A stretch of 20,138 nucleotides of DNA, from assembly GCA_001515955.1 (NCBI GenBank), contig LOES01000004.1, forward strand, positions 1 through 20,138. The letters are read 5' to 3'. A model generated the notes under the pieces. It worked only from the letters and a program-made list of their open reading frames with translations, was not told the DNA's origin and searched no databases. This document shows, piece by piece, positions 12,963-20,030 of this stretch (positions are counted from its first letter, which is position 1; every line of letters starts with the position of its first letter). The DNA comes from Clostridia bacterium BRH_c25. Its GTDB lineage: Bacteria > Bacillota_A > Clostridia > Lutisporales > Lutisporaceae. The translations under genes and the position numbers were made by a program.

Positions 12963-14294
12963 CTAAGCCTTATAGCGGGTTATCAGCTTATAAACCGCTT
13001 CAGTCCCAAAGTATAGGGCACCTACAGGAATCCTCTCATCGGCATTATGAAGCAGCTTCGAGAAATCTATATCACCGGTAAGGAGCATTGGTGTAAAACC
13101 ATAGGTCTGAATTCCAAGCTGTGCAAAAAACCTTGCATCTGTCACTCCGCTTACTACAAAAGGGATAGGTATCCCATCATTTTCTTCTTCCCTGATTATC
13201 TGCGACATAATATCGAACATGCTCATATCCGGTTTATCCGGTCCTTTATCAAAAAACATCAGCTCAAGCTCTATATCACTGCCGACTATTGCTTCAAGCT
13301 CATGGATAATATCCTCCGGGCCAAATCCGGGCAGTATTCTTCCGTCAAAATGAACTGTAACCTCACTGGGAATGACATTTATCTTATTGCCGCCCCTTAA
13401 TATTGTTGCATTTATTGTATTATGCAATATAGGGTCAAAAACTCTGCCCTTTTCTCCCATAATATCAAGTATCCTGTTTGTCAATGCAGGTTTTGTAAGC
13501 ATTCCAAGCATTGTGCCGGCAGGAAAAGGAAGATTCGAAGACAAAGCTTCCATCATCAACTTCACCGGTGGAGTCACATGAACAGGCAGTCTTGTTTTAT
13601 CCAGTCCCCTGAGCATTTCACCCAGCTTTGCCGCAGCACCGTTCTTCACCGGAAGTGACCCATGTCCTCCCGGTCCCTTTATTGTAGCTCTTATTTCACA
13701 CCTTTGTTTTTCAGCTATCATGATAGGAAAAAACTTCTTGCCGCTAATACTCATGTTAAAGCCGCCGATTTCGCCTATTGCATGCCTTACATCCTTAAAA
13801 AGCTCCCGGTGCTTTTCTGTAATAAATCCGGCCCCATGTATTCCCCCGTCTTCCTCATCACTGACTATACATAATATAATATCACCCCGGGGGACAAAAC
13901 CCTCCAGCTTTACCCTGAGCATTGCACAGATCATCATAGTGAGAGCCCCCTTCATGTCAAGAGCTCCCCTTCCCCAGACACAGCCTTCTGCCAGCACTCC
14001 ATCAAAGGGAGGGTATTTCCATTGCTGATGCTCAGTTGTCACGACATCAGCATGCCCGTACATCAGAAACGGAGGCTCAATACCTTGCCCCATAATCTTC
14101 GCAACAAGGTTAAGCCTGTTTGGATCATCTCCATGGAGCAGAGTTGTTTCGATTCCTGCTTCGTTAAGTAGCCTGCCAATATATCTAATGCATTCTGCTT
14201 CATTCCCCGGAGGATTTGTGGTATTAAACCTTATCAGCTTCTGAAGAAGTATTTCCGGTTTTATGCAGCTTGCAGCTTTACTCACTTCTGACAT
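12963..14294 (-). CDS. M20 family metallopeptidase (ArgE/DapE/ACY1/CPG2-like)
   Basis: This 443-residue di-zinc amidohydrolase hydrolyses peptide or N-acyl amide bonds. Metal ligands and catalytic residues are visible: GHADVV (His81, Asp83), GRGALDMKG (Asp113), DEEDGG (Glu147, Glu148), and a late LLHNADERIP providing the final His. The lid or dimerisation domain inserts at about 185-310, with GPGGHGSLP near its start. The start is ATG 14294, because the ribosome site GGAGG lies inside the upstream TTG extension. No signal peptide is present, so it acts in the cytoplasm. It is the fourth gene of a leftward unit, 21 bp after the CapA-like gene. Substrate identity cannot be read from sequence; an N-acylamino acid or small peptide is likely. 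Confidence 0.88.
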   Translation of the reverse strand: MSEVSKAASCIKPEILLQKLIRFNTTNPPGNEAECIRYIGRLLNEAGIETTLLHGDDPNRLNLVAKIMGQGIEPPFLMYGHADVVTTEHQQWKYPPFDGVLAEGCVWGRGALDMKGALTMMICAMLRVKLEGFVPRGDIILCIVSDEEDGGIHGAGFITEKHRELFKDVRHAIGEIGGFNMSISGKKFFPIMIAEKQRCEIRATIKGPGGHGSLPVKNGAAAKLGEMLRGLDKTRLPVHVTPPVKLMMEALSSNLPFPAGTMLGMLTKPALTNRILDIMGEKGRVFDPILHNTINATILRGGNKINVIPSEVTVHFDGRILPGFGPEDIIHELEAIVGSDIELELMFFDKGPDKPDMSMFDIMSQIIREEENDGIPIPFVVSGVTDARFFAQLGIQTYGFTPMLLTGDIDFSKLLHNADERIPVGALYFGTEAVYKLITRYKA

Positions 14295-14315
14295 CCTGAT
14301 TACCTCCAATACTGA

Positions 14316-15656
14316 TTATATAAGTATTCTTGAACTTTCACGGGGAAGCACCCTTTCATACAGCAGATTTTCCAGCCTTTCCAGCTCCCCTATCTCTCTC
14401 CGGTCAAAGCTGTGCGGGTTATATCCATCCCGCAGCTCCCTCAAGGTCTTTCTGAAGTCCAGGACTCTGTAATCTGTTTCTCCATTTCTCATAGCCCTAT
14501 AGCTTATGTATATCGGCAAAACCTTCAAATCAGTTATTTTGACAGTTCTTGCCCCATTTTCAACACCCCTTGACAACTCAAGCTTCACTATACTTGCCAG
14601 TCGCGAGTTCTTGCTGAAAAGGTTCAAGGAGACCAGTTCTCCCAATGAATATATTATAAAGCCTTCCTTCTCCCTCTTGTCATAAGGGTCATAAAACCTG
14701 TATTTCTCCATGGGCTGTGCCACATGAGGGTGCCCGCCCAGGATTATGTCCACTCCCGACTCCATTATCCGATGGCCCATTTCAATAATATTCTCTATGG
14801 GATATGTCTCAAATTCAATACTCCAATGCAGCATTGCGACAACAACATCCGCTCCCTTCTGTTTGGCAATCTGTACATGGTCCTTTATAAGTGCAATATC
14901 CGTATCCGGTTTGTTCAGTCTCAGGACGTTTGTCATATATTCCTTGCCCGGTATGGGGTCCTCCCCATTGAGGCAATATGTATAAGATAAAAACGCAATC
15001 CTTATCCCGTTTTTCTCTATAACAGGTATATCCTTTTGTTCCTCCTGAGTCCTTGAGGTTCCAACATGCCTGTAGCCTTTTGAGTCAAGGAAGTCCAGGG
15101 TGGCAGCAATTCCCTCTTCCCCCTGGTCAAGGCTGTGGTTGTTCGCAGTAGCAAAAAAGTTGACTCCCTTGCCTCCCGCTGTAAATCTGCTGAACATATC
15201 CGGAGAAGTATTCAGCTTTGGAGCTGTAAGACACATCCCCGGAACTCCGACCGGAGGCTTTGATTCCAGTATCGGGCATTCAAGATTTGCACATACAATA
15301 TCGGCATTGAAATAGAAATCCTTTATATCCTCCCAAAGCTGCGTTGTATTCTCAGGAAAAATCATTTCTGATGAACTCAGATCCCCTCCTGCAGAAATGG
15401 TTACTTTGCTATCAGCGGCAAAAGCATTGCCCGAATTAAAACTCAAGTCCTGGCCGGCAAAATACTTTTCGATACCTTTGCCCTTCTCCGCATTCTCTAT
15501 CTGCCTTGCAACCGATTTATACCCCCACCACAGCTTCTCACCCAAATCCATATATTTGAAATTATCTTCATATTCTTGTGAATACCTGTATTTTTCTCCC
15601 TTGATTGCTCCTATCCCATGAAACAAAGCTCTAAGCAGTGCGAATTTTAGACTCAT
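14316..15656 (-). CDS. CapA/PgsA-like protein (metallophosphoesterase fold)
   Basis: This 446-residue protein has the PGA_cap/CapA fold from about residue 84 onward: VTISAGGDLSSSEM (91-92 GD), NLECPIL (124-130), ATANNHSLDQG (169-179), LHWSIEFE (276-283) and GGHPHVAQP (307-315). These correspond to the metal-binding GD, N, NH, H and GHPHV motifs. CapA proteins are known from poly-gamma-glutamate capsule operons, but many members sit outside capsule loci with unknown activity. Unlike capsule CapA, this copy shows no signal peptide or membrane anchor; the first 80 residues are amphipathic and charged. No capB, capC or ligase is nearby. It is the third gene of the leftward unit, 25 bp after a membrane protein. 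Confidence 0.85.
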   Translation of the reverse strand: MSLKFALLRALFHGIGAIKGEKYRYSQEYEDNFKYMDLGEKLWWGYKSVARQIENAEKGKGIEKYFAGQDLSFNSGNAFAADSKVTISAGGDLSSSEMIFPENTTQLWEDIKDFYFNADIVCANLECPILESKPPVGVPGMCLTAPKLNTSPDMFSRFTAGGKGVNFFATANNHSLDQGEEGIAATLDFLDSKGYRHVGTSRTQEEQKDIPVIEKNGIRIAFLSYTYCLNGEDPIPGKEYMTNVLRLNKPDTDIALIKDHVQIAKQKGADVVVAMLHWSIEFETYPIENIIEMGHRIMESGVDIILGGHPHVAQPMEKYRFYDPYDKREKEGFIIYSLGELVSLNLFSKNSRLASIVKLELSRGVENGARTVKITDLKVLPIYISYRAMRNGETDYRVLDFRKTLRELRDGYNPHSFDRREIGELERLENLLYERVLPRESSRILI

Positions 15657-15681
15657 GTAATTCTCCTTTCAGCTTACAGTA

Positions 15682-16341
15682 TTAATCTGTTACCTTTATA
15701 AGATTTTTCTTGTAAAGGAACCTTGCTCCAAATATAGAAGCCAATACACAAATCGGAATTGTTATTGCAGTAGGCAGTCCCGGAATCATATTGACTGCCA
15801 CTGCTGTAAGGATAGGAATAACTGCCAGCTTCCATTCCTTAAGGATATAATAAGCACCAATGGAACCAAAAAGTGCAGGCAGTATCTGCTCGAAAGCCGG
15901 TTGGATCATAGGATTGCCGAGCTTTTCACCGATGGGAGCTATCATAAGCACACCCAATATAATAATTATCTCACTTGCTATTACCGAACCTGCTATTGCT
16001 ATTGTAGATATAATATCACCCTCTTTTGTTGAGGGTTTTACCTCTGCAACCTCCATGCCGATTGCTGCACTTGGTATTTTCATATTGGATATGTTTCCTG
16101 TAAGATACGACATGTACATAGCACTTGCGCCGAGCATGGGAGTAAAAGTAAGTACTTCAACAATTGAGACCGGAAGCATTACTGAAGAAATGCTTATAAT
16201 TCCATTCATAAGATTTTTCAATGGAGGCACTATCCCGTATATAAGCCAGAGAAATACAGGGGGCAGGAAGGTGAGAACCAAGCCTATGACTAAAGTAATC
16301 CTTCCAATCATATGTACCTTGTTTTCATAAGAATTATCCAT
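15682..16341 (-). CDS. Hypothetical polytopic membrane protein (partner of DUF5058)
   Basis: This 219-residue very hydrophobic protein has about five to six membrane segments (roughly 12-34, 40-62, 108-135, 150-168, 172-210). Notable stretches are LTFTPMLGASAMYMSYLTGN (about 65-84), which includes a Gly/Ala-rich helix, and MIPGLPTAITIPICVLAS near the end. No known transporter signature is recognised. It ends 25 bp before the CapA-like gene and starts 12 bp after DUF5058, which has a similar size and topology, so the two probably form one membrane complex, perhaps an importer or exporter whose substrate is processed by the CapA and M20 proteins. That role is inference from context only. Confidence 0.75.
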   Translation of the reverse strand: MDNSYENKVHMIGRITLVIGLVLTFLPPVFLWLIYGIVPPLKNLMNGIISISSVMLPVSIVEVLTFTPMLGASAMYMSYLTGNISNMKIPSAAIGMEVAEVKPSTKEGDIISTIAIAGSVIASEIIIILGVLMIAPIGEKLGNPMIQPAFEQILPALFGSIGAYYILKEWKLAVIPILTAVAVNMIPGLPTAITIPICVLASIFGARFLYKKNLIKVTD

Positions 16342-16353
16342 TATCCTTACCTC

Positions 16354-17067
16354 CTATAAAAAGTTTGTAAACAATATTGTACAAGCCATAGCACCAATCA
16401 TGCTGAGGGCAAGTGCAAATTCCCTGAGCCAGCTCTGCTTAAGCTTGATGATCAGCAATGCAAAAATTGTCATTATGGTTGCACCGGATAGCATTGTCAC
16501 CAGAGCAATACCGCCTTTTGTGATTGGATCCGCCATAAATATTGAAAACACCCCTAAAAATGCTGCATTGGTGAGGACGGTTCGCCATTTTGGATCTGTA
16601 TCAGCGTTATTTGAATATCTTCTCTTTATACTTTTCAGAAATAACGTTACAATCATTACCGCCCAAATGGAGCCAATACACATTATCCATACCGACGAAG
16701 CGAATACCTGACTTGTATACCCCGCTCCCCCCAAGCCGTCAAGCCCCATGGATTTTGCTCCTATTCCCGCAGCCATAAGCTCATAAGGAGCAGAACCGAT
16801 AACTGAAAGTCTCATCCACGGAATTGGTATACCTAAGACAGGCACCATTGTAATCAGAGCTACTATAACCGCTAATGCGGGAACTATTGTAGAAATAGCA
16901 CCCGTTCTGAACGCCTTCAGCATCTTGGCCCTGGTCAGGCCTATCCTTATACCCTCCCTGTAGGAAATATTAAAGTATAATATGGCCTGTAGGATTATGA
17001 ACCCGATGATTACCGCCCCGCATAGAAAAAATACTTTGCTGTTCGCAATCTGCAAATAATCTTTCAT
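16354..17067 (-). CDS. DUF5058 family membrane protein
   Basis: This 237-residue polytopic membrane protein has about six membrane helices (roughly 11-32, 56-78, 115-142, 165-190, 193-207, 214-235). It recalls the DUF5058 family: FNISYREGIRIGLTRAKM after the first helix, a basic cytosolic loop, MVPVLGIPIPWMRLSVIGSAPYE, GLGGAGYTSQVFASSVW and ADPITKGGIALVTMLSGA. The function is unknown; the conserved Gly/Pro-rich re-entrant-like stretches and the paired membrane protein suggest transport. The ATG at 17067 follows GGGAGGG on the minus strand. It is the first gene of the five-gene unit, about 60 bp after a consensus sigma-A promoter. Confidence 0.75.
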   Translation of the reverse strand: MKDYLQIANSKVFFLCGAVIIGFIILQAILYFNISYREGIRIGLTRAKMLKAFRTGAISTIVPALAVIVALITMVPVLGIPIPWMRLSVIGSAPYELMAAGIGAKSMGLDGLGGAGYTSQVFASSVWIMCIGSIWAVMIVTLFLKSIKRRYSNNADTDPKWRTVLTNAAFLGVFSIFMADPITKGGIALVTMLSGATIMTIFALLIIKLKQSWLREFALALSMIGAMACTILFTNFL

Positions 17068-17091
17068 AATGTCCCTCCCTATTTAATAGAA

Positions 17092-17118
17092 ATGTACCAT
17101 GGAAACTATTTTAGTTCC
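17092..17118 (-). promoter_or_regulatory. Leader hairpin upstream of DUF5058
   Basis: On the minus strand ATGGAACTA pairs with TAGTTTCCAT with one bulged A. A competing pairing of GAAACTA with TAGTTTC overlaps it. It lies in the predicted 5' leader between the promoter and the DUF5058 start, so it could be an operator or a small RNA switch. Confidence 0.45.
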
Positions 17119-17134
17119 ATTAGTTTCTTATTTA

Positions 17135-17163
17135 ATTATATTACTTGCAAGTTGGCATGTCAA
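17135..17163 (-). promoter_or_regulatory. Consensus sigma-A promoter of the five-gene unit, with spacer palindrome
   Basis: On the minus strand TTGACA (17158-17163), a 17-bp spacer and TATAAT (17135-17140) match the sigma-A consensus at every position. The spacer contains the perfect palindrome ACTTGCAAGT (17143-17152), a likely repressor site. Confidence 0.85.
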
Positions 17164-17247
17164 TTGATCAATCTTTATATAAATGTACAAATTATCTTTT
17201 GTGTGATATATAATTGTATTGAGAATACTGTGAGAGGAGATCAGAAA

Positions 17248-18237
17248 ATGATAAAAATTCCGGAGAGAATTCACCTGGCGAATCTGCCGACACCGGTAGA
17301 AAAGCTCGAAAGGCACACAAAAGCACTTGGAGGGCCGGAAATCTATATAAAAAGGGATGATCAGACAGGCACTGAGCTTTCCGGCAACAAGGTCAGGAAG
17401 CTTGAATATTCTGTAAAGGAAGCTCTGGATACTGGCTGTGATTATTTGATTACCTGCGGAGGCCTGCAATCCAACCACTGCAGGGCAACAGCCGCAGCTG
17501 CAGTCAAACTGGGAATGAAGTGCTGCCTTGTACTGAGAGGAGAGCAGGACTCTGAAGCAGTAGGAAATCTTCTAATTGACAGACTGCTTGGAGCCGATAT
17601 ACGCTTTATTACCGCCGATGAATACAGCAATCAAAGGGCGGAAATAATGGAAGGCATTAAGAACGAGCTGGAGCAAAAGGGATTCAGTCCTTATATCATC
17701 CCCGAGGGAGCCTCCAATGGGATAGGTGGCTTCGGCTATTATACTGCCATGGAGGAAATCATAGAACAGGAAAAACAACTGAATGTAAGCTTTGACTGCA
17801 TAATGCTTGCCGTCGGCTCAGGGGGTACATACTCAGGCTTGTGGCTTGCCAATAAGCTGCACAACCACTCCGCTGATATCTATGGTATAAATGTAGGTGG
17901 GGATGCTGAGTATTTTAAGACAAGAATACAGGAAATATTATATGAGAGCATGGCGTACATGGATGTCAATGTAACGGTATCCAAGGATGAAATAAATATT
18001 ATAGACGGTTATGTAGGAAGGGGCTATGCCTTAAGCCGCCCTGAAGAGCTTGAATTCATACGCGATCTTGCACGGCTGGAGGGAGTAATCCTGGATCCTG
18101 TTTATACCGGCAAGGCTATGTACGGACTGACTGAGGAGATTAAAAAGGGAACCTTCAGGGATTACAAGAATATCCTCTTCATTCATACAGGCGGACTATT
18201 CGGGCTATTTCCCCAGGGAAACCTGTTTGAGCTATAG
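17248..18237 (+). CDS. dcyD: D-cysteine desulfhydrase / ACC deaminase family PLP enzyme
   Basis: This is a 329-residue fold-type II PLP enzyme. The N-terminal block IYIKRDDQTGTELSGNKVRKLE (33-53) holds the PLP lysine in SGNKVRK (Lys48), followed by CGGLQSNHCRATAAAAVKLG (70-89), both typical of D-cysteine desulfhydrase and ACC deaminase. The Gly-rich phosphate loop is AVGSGGTYSGL. The D-cysteine desulfhydrase reaction turns D-cysteine into pyruvate, H2S and ammonia; other D-amino acids or beta-substituted alanines are possible substrates. The start is ATG 17248 after GAGAGGAGA (17232-17240); upstream in-frame codons lack a ribosome site. It is divergent from the DUF5058 unit, sharing a 180-bp control region. 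A possible -10 (TATAAT, 17209-17214) has a weak -35. Confidence 0.85.
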   Translation: MIKIPERIHLANLPTPVEKLERHTKALGGPEIYIKRDDQTGTELSGNKVRKLEYSVKEALDTGCDYLITCGGLQSNHCRATAAAAVKLGMKCCLVLRGEQDSEAVGNLLIDRLLGADIRFITADEYSNQRAEIMEGIKNELEQKGFSPYIIPEGASNGIGGFGYYTAMEEIIEQEKQLNVSFDCIMLAVGSGGTYSGLWLANKLHNHSADIYGINVGGDAEYFKTRIQEILYESMAYMDVNVTVSKDEINIIDGYVGRGYALSRPEELEFIRDLARLEGVILDPVYTGKAMYGLTEEIKKGTFRDYKNILFIHTGGLFGLFPQGNLFEL

Positions 18238-18239
18238 TG

Positions 18240-18269
18240 AAAGAGCCTCTTCACGTGAAGAGGCTCTTT
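18240..18269. terminator. Bidirectional terminator after the PLP enzyme gene
   Basis: The perfect palindrome centred on CACGTG (arms AAGAGCCTCTTC and GAAGAGGCTCTT, extended by A/T) is followed by T-runs on both strands. It separates the convergent PLP enzyme and HEQEH-protein genes. Confidence 0.9.
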
Positions 18270-18277
18270 TATTATAG

Positions 18278-18805
18278 CTATATTTTTACATCAATATATT
18301 TTCCAAAATGATTTCCAATGGATTTTCTCATATTGTCCATAAAATAATCCGGTTTATTATCTGACTTTGTGGTTGTAGTAGTCTTCCCACCTGATGTATA
18401 TACCCTTCCGCATTCCGGACATATGTCTGTATATATCTGTACAGACTGTGATATAACCTTCCGGCCTGATGCCTGGGCTTTTGAGTTCTCCCTTGAGACA
18501 TGCTCCTGCTCGTGAGCCATTACGGCTGCAGCCGAGCTTTCCGGAGACACATGGGTAGGTGCCTTGAAGGATACTCCGGGGTCGTCAGATCCATCGACAT
18601 ACTTGCGGTTCTGACAAGTCAGGCATCCTACCTCTCCTATCCTCTTCATCGTTTCGGCTTCCCCGCTGCTTCCGACAATTGATATCTGCCCGTCGTCACT
18701 ATTTGTAACCGGAGCACTCTGCATTGAAGTCTCAGCCGTTCCCGGACTGTATTTCGAGTATTGACTGATATAATTGTACCCGCTTATACCTGTTTGAAGG
18801 GACAT
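18278..18805 (-). CDS. SprA-related putative zinc metalloprotease-like protein
   Basis: This is a 175-residue protein. A disordered, Ser/Thr-rich N-terminus (about 1-50) is followed by CLTCQNRKYVDGSDDPGVSFK (61-81), AAAVMAHEQEHVSRE (93-107) and DICPECGRVYTSGG (127-140). HEQEH at 98-102 fits the HExxH zinc-protease motif, and the Cys pairs could bind a further metal. The set resembles the SprA-related family of bacterial proteins with a CQxRxYxDGSxDxxVSF block. Proteolytic activity is not demonstrated by sequence alone. No secretion signal is seen. The ATG follows GGGGGAGA on the minus strand, with an extended -10 promoter upstream. Confidence 0.7.
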   Translation of the reverse strand: MSLQTGISGYNYISQYSKYSPGTAETSMQSAPVTNSDDGQISIVGSSGEAETMKRIGEVGCLTCQNRKYVDGSDDPGVSFKAPTHVSPESSAAAVMAHEQEHVSRENSKAQASGRKVISQSVQIYTDICPECGRVYTSGGKTTTTTKSDNKPDYFMDNMRKSIGNHFGKYIDVKI

Positions 18806-18842
18806 ATATATCTCCCCCTTATATAATCTATAAGTTGTACAT

Positions 18843-18871
18843 ATTATACCACATTTTTCTATGAAATTGAA
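18843..18871 (-). promoter_or_regulatory. Probable extended -10 promoter for the HEQEH protein gene
   Basis: On the minus strand TGGTATAAT (18843-18851) forms an extended -10 with a weak TTCAAT -35 (18866-18871) 17 bp upstream. A bulged inverted repeat (18861-18872 with 18876-18886) overlaps the -35 and reaches the stop codon of the upstream gene. Confidence 0.5.
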
Positions 18872-18885
18872 TATTATTCATTTCA

Positions 18886-19251
18886 TTATGCTTGTTGTAT
18901 AGTATCATCCTCAGAATCCAAATCAATGACAAAATTACTCATGCTGTATCCTGCCAACCATCTGCAGCAGACCTTGCCCCTTATTCCACCCCCGTATCTT
19001 GATTTAAGGCTGCTTAAAATATCTATGGCAGGCTGCCCCAGCTCAACATGGACAGTGTAGTTGAAATCTATGGTAACTATGTCATCTTTGTCCGGTTTAC
19101 TCACTATGGGGTGCTTTTCGGCAAAATCCTTTGTGCCCTTCCAATTCAATATCTGCCGAAGACAGCTGTCCTTCCCCAGCATCTCCTGCTGGAAAATCTT
19201 CTTTTCCGTCTTTATATAACCACCTACAATGTAGAACTTCAATTCTAACAA
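18886..19251 (-). CDS. Hypothetical protein, 121 residues
   Basis: This protein is not recognised as a member of a named family. The start is taken as TTG 19251, seven bases after AGAGGGG on the minus strand; the longer in-frame extension to 19320 has no ribosome site. The protein is mixed alpha/beta: LELKFYIVGGYIKTEKKIFQQ near the start, DDIVTIDFNYTVHVELGQPAIDIL in the middle, and GKVCCRWLAGYSMSNFVIDLDSEDD at the end with a Cys-Cys pair. No membrane segment or signal is visible. A 32-codon ORF with its own ribosome site overlaps the start (see 19245-19343), so the two may be coupled, or may be halves of one frameshifted gene. Confidence 0.6.
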   Translation of the reverse strand: MLELKFYIVGGYIKTEKKIFQQEMLGKDSCLRQILNWKGTKDFAEKHPIVSKPDKDDIVTIDFNYTVHVELGQPAIDILSSLKSRYGGGIRGKVCCRWLAGYSMSNFVIDLDSEDDTIQQA

Positions 19252-19343
19252 TTTATATCCCCTCTTTCGCTTATAAGCGCAGAAACACTTTCCGTATTCA
19301 GATATAATTCCTTTATGCACTGCTTTGCTTCACTAATCTTCAT
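19245..19343 (-). CDS. 32-codon upstream ORF overlapping the 121-residue hypothetical
   Basis: The peptide MKISEAKQCIKELYLNTESV... (32 residues) has its own ribosome site (AGGAGTG) nine bases upstream. Its stop codon TAG at 19245-19247 overlaps the start of the next gene, in the arrangement of translational coupling. The peptide looks like a normal helical protein segment, so it may instead be the true N-terminus of the next protein, separated by a one-base frame change. Confidence 0.5.
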   Translation of the reverse strand: MKISEAKQCIKELYLNTESVSALISERGDINC

Positions 19344-19361
19344 AAATAAATACACTCCTAA

Positions 19362-19399
19362 AACAAAGCATACTTTGTTATTTTTTTAACACTGTTAAT
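19362..19399. repeat. Two small dyads upstream of the 32-codon ORF
   Basis: AACAAAG-CATA-CTTTGTT (19362-19379) and TTAACACTGTTAA (19387-19399) are perfect short inverted repeats in the 175-bp gap between the ferredoxin gene and the 32-codon ORF. They sit where a promoter and operator for the leftward pair would lie. Confidence 0.45.
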
Positions 19400-19450
19400 T
19401 ATATTATATTTTATAAACTAGTAAAAGTAAACTGTTTGTTATATGAAAAT

Positions 19451-19493
19451 GAAAAAAAGGCAGCTATCTGTTTAAAAATCAGGTAGATGCCTT
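19451..19493 (-). terminator. Rho-independent terminator of the ferredoxin gene
   Basis: On the minus strand, arms 19480-19493 and 19457-19470 form a 14-bp stem with one mismatch and one wobble pair, followed by seven T (19452-19458). It lies 25 bp after the ferredoxin stop. Confidence 0.85.
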
Positions 19494-19517
19494 CAAACTG
19501 ATACTGTTTATGCAATT

Positions 19518-20030
19518 TTATGCATTCATTTTTAGTCTTTTCATCGTCACTACTTCATCAAAGAATTGTTTTGAATATACCATACTTATCAATACAGTCT
19601 TATTGCCAACCTTTGACTGAAACACCTTCACTATTTTCCCCTGGCATATTTCCTGCCCGTTCCTGCCTGCAGCAGCCACTGTATCCCCTACCTTTGGAAG
19701 AGGAAGGTATTCATATGGAAAGGTAATAAGCGCCTCATCCTCTGAATAGCAGTAATCTTTTACATATATCGCCAGTCCGGGACAAGCTGCAACACAGATT
19801 CCGCATCCGCTGCATTTTTCAAAATCAATATAAGGCAAATTGGTTATCGGTTTTCCTACACTTATTGCCCCTTTGGCACAAGACGTTTCACATGGATTGC
19901 AGGGTATTTCCTCTACACATTCAATAACTGCAATGGGACCCTTCAAGTAATCCTCTTTTTTGGGAAACGCTGGTGAATTCTTCAATTCTTCAATAGAGGG
20001 GCAACCTATCTTCTTCAAACAGTTCTTCAT
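19518..20030 (-). CDS. Two-cluster 4Fe-4S ferredoxin subunit of a clostridial FAD oxidoreductase
   Basis: This is a 170-residue electron-transfer protein. The first cluster region is IPCNPCETSCAKGAI (Cys44, Cys47, Cys51, with Cys38 as possible fourth ligand), and the second is KCSGCGICVAACPGLAI (Cys73, Cys76, Cys79, Cys83). A C-terminal domain follows, with ITFPYEYLPLPKVGDTV and GKIVKVFQSK. This layout is known for small subunits encoded beside flavin oxidoreductases of the glycine oxidase/hydroxyproline dehydrogenase type in amino-acid-fermenting clostridia. The start is ATG 20030, overlapping the upstream stop (TAATG); AAGGAG lies 11 bases upstream. The longer N-terminal reading (to 20105) overlaps the previous gene and is not used. 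Confidence 0.8.
   Translation of the reverse strand: MKNCLKKIGCPSIEELKNSPAFPKKEDYLKGPIAVIECVEEIPCNPCETSCAKGAISVGKPITNLPYIDFEKCSGCGICVAACPGLAIYVKDYCYSEDEALITFPYEYLPLPKVGDTVAAAGRNGQEICQGKIVKVFQSKVGNKTVLISMVYSKQFFDEVVTMKRLKMNA

Noticed and set aside
14316..17067. A poly-gamma-glutamate capsule locus, suggested by the CapA-like protein
   Set aside because: No capB-type ligase, capC or capsule depolymerase is present, and the protein has no membrane anchor.
17068..17247. A T-box or other known riboswitch in the divergent region
   Set aside because: No T-box sequence, specifier-type stem or recognisable aptamer core is seen, and the leader is only about 60 nt.
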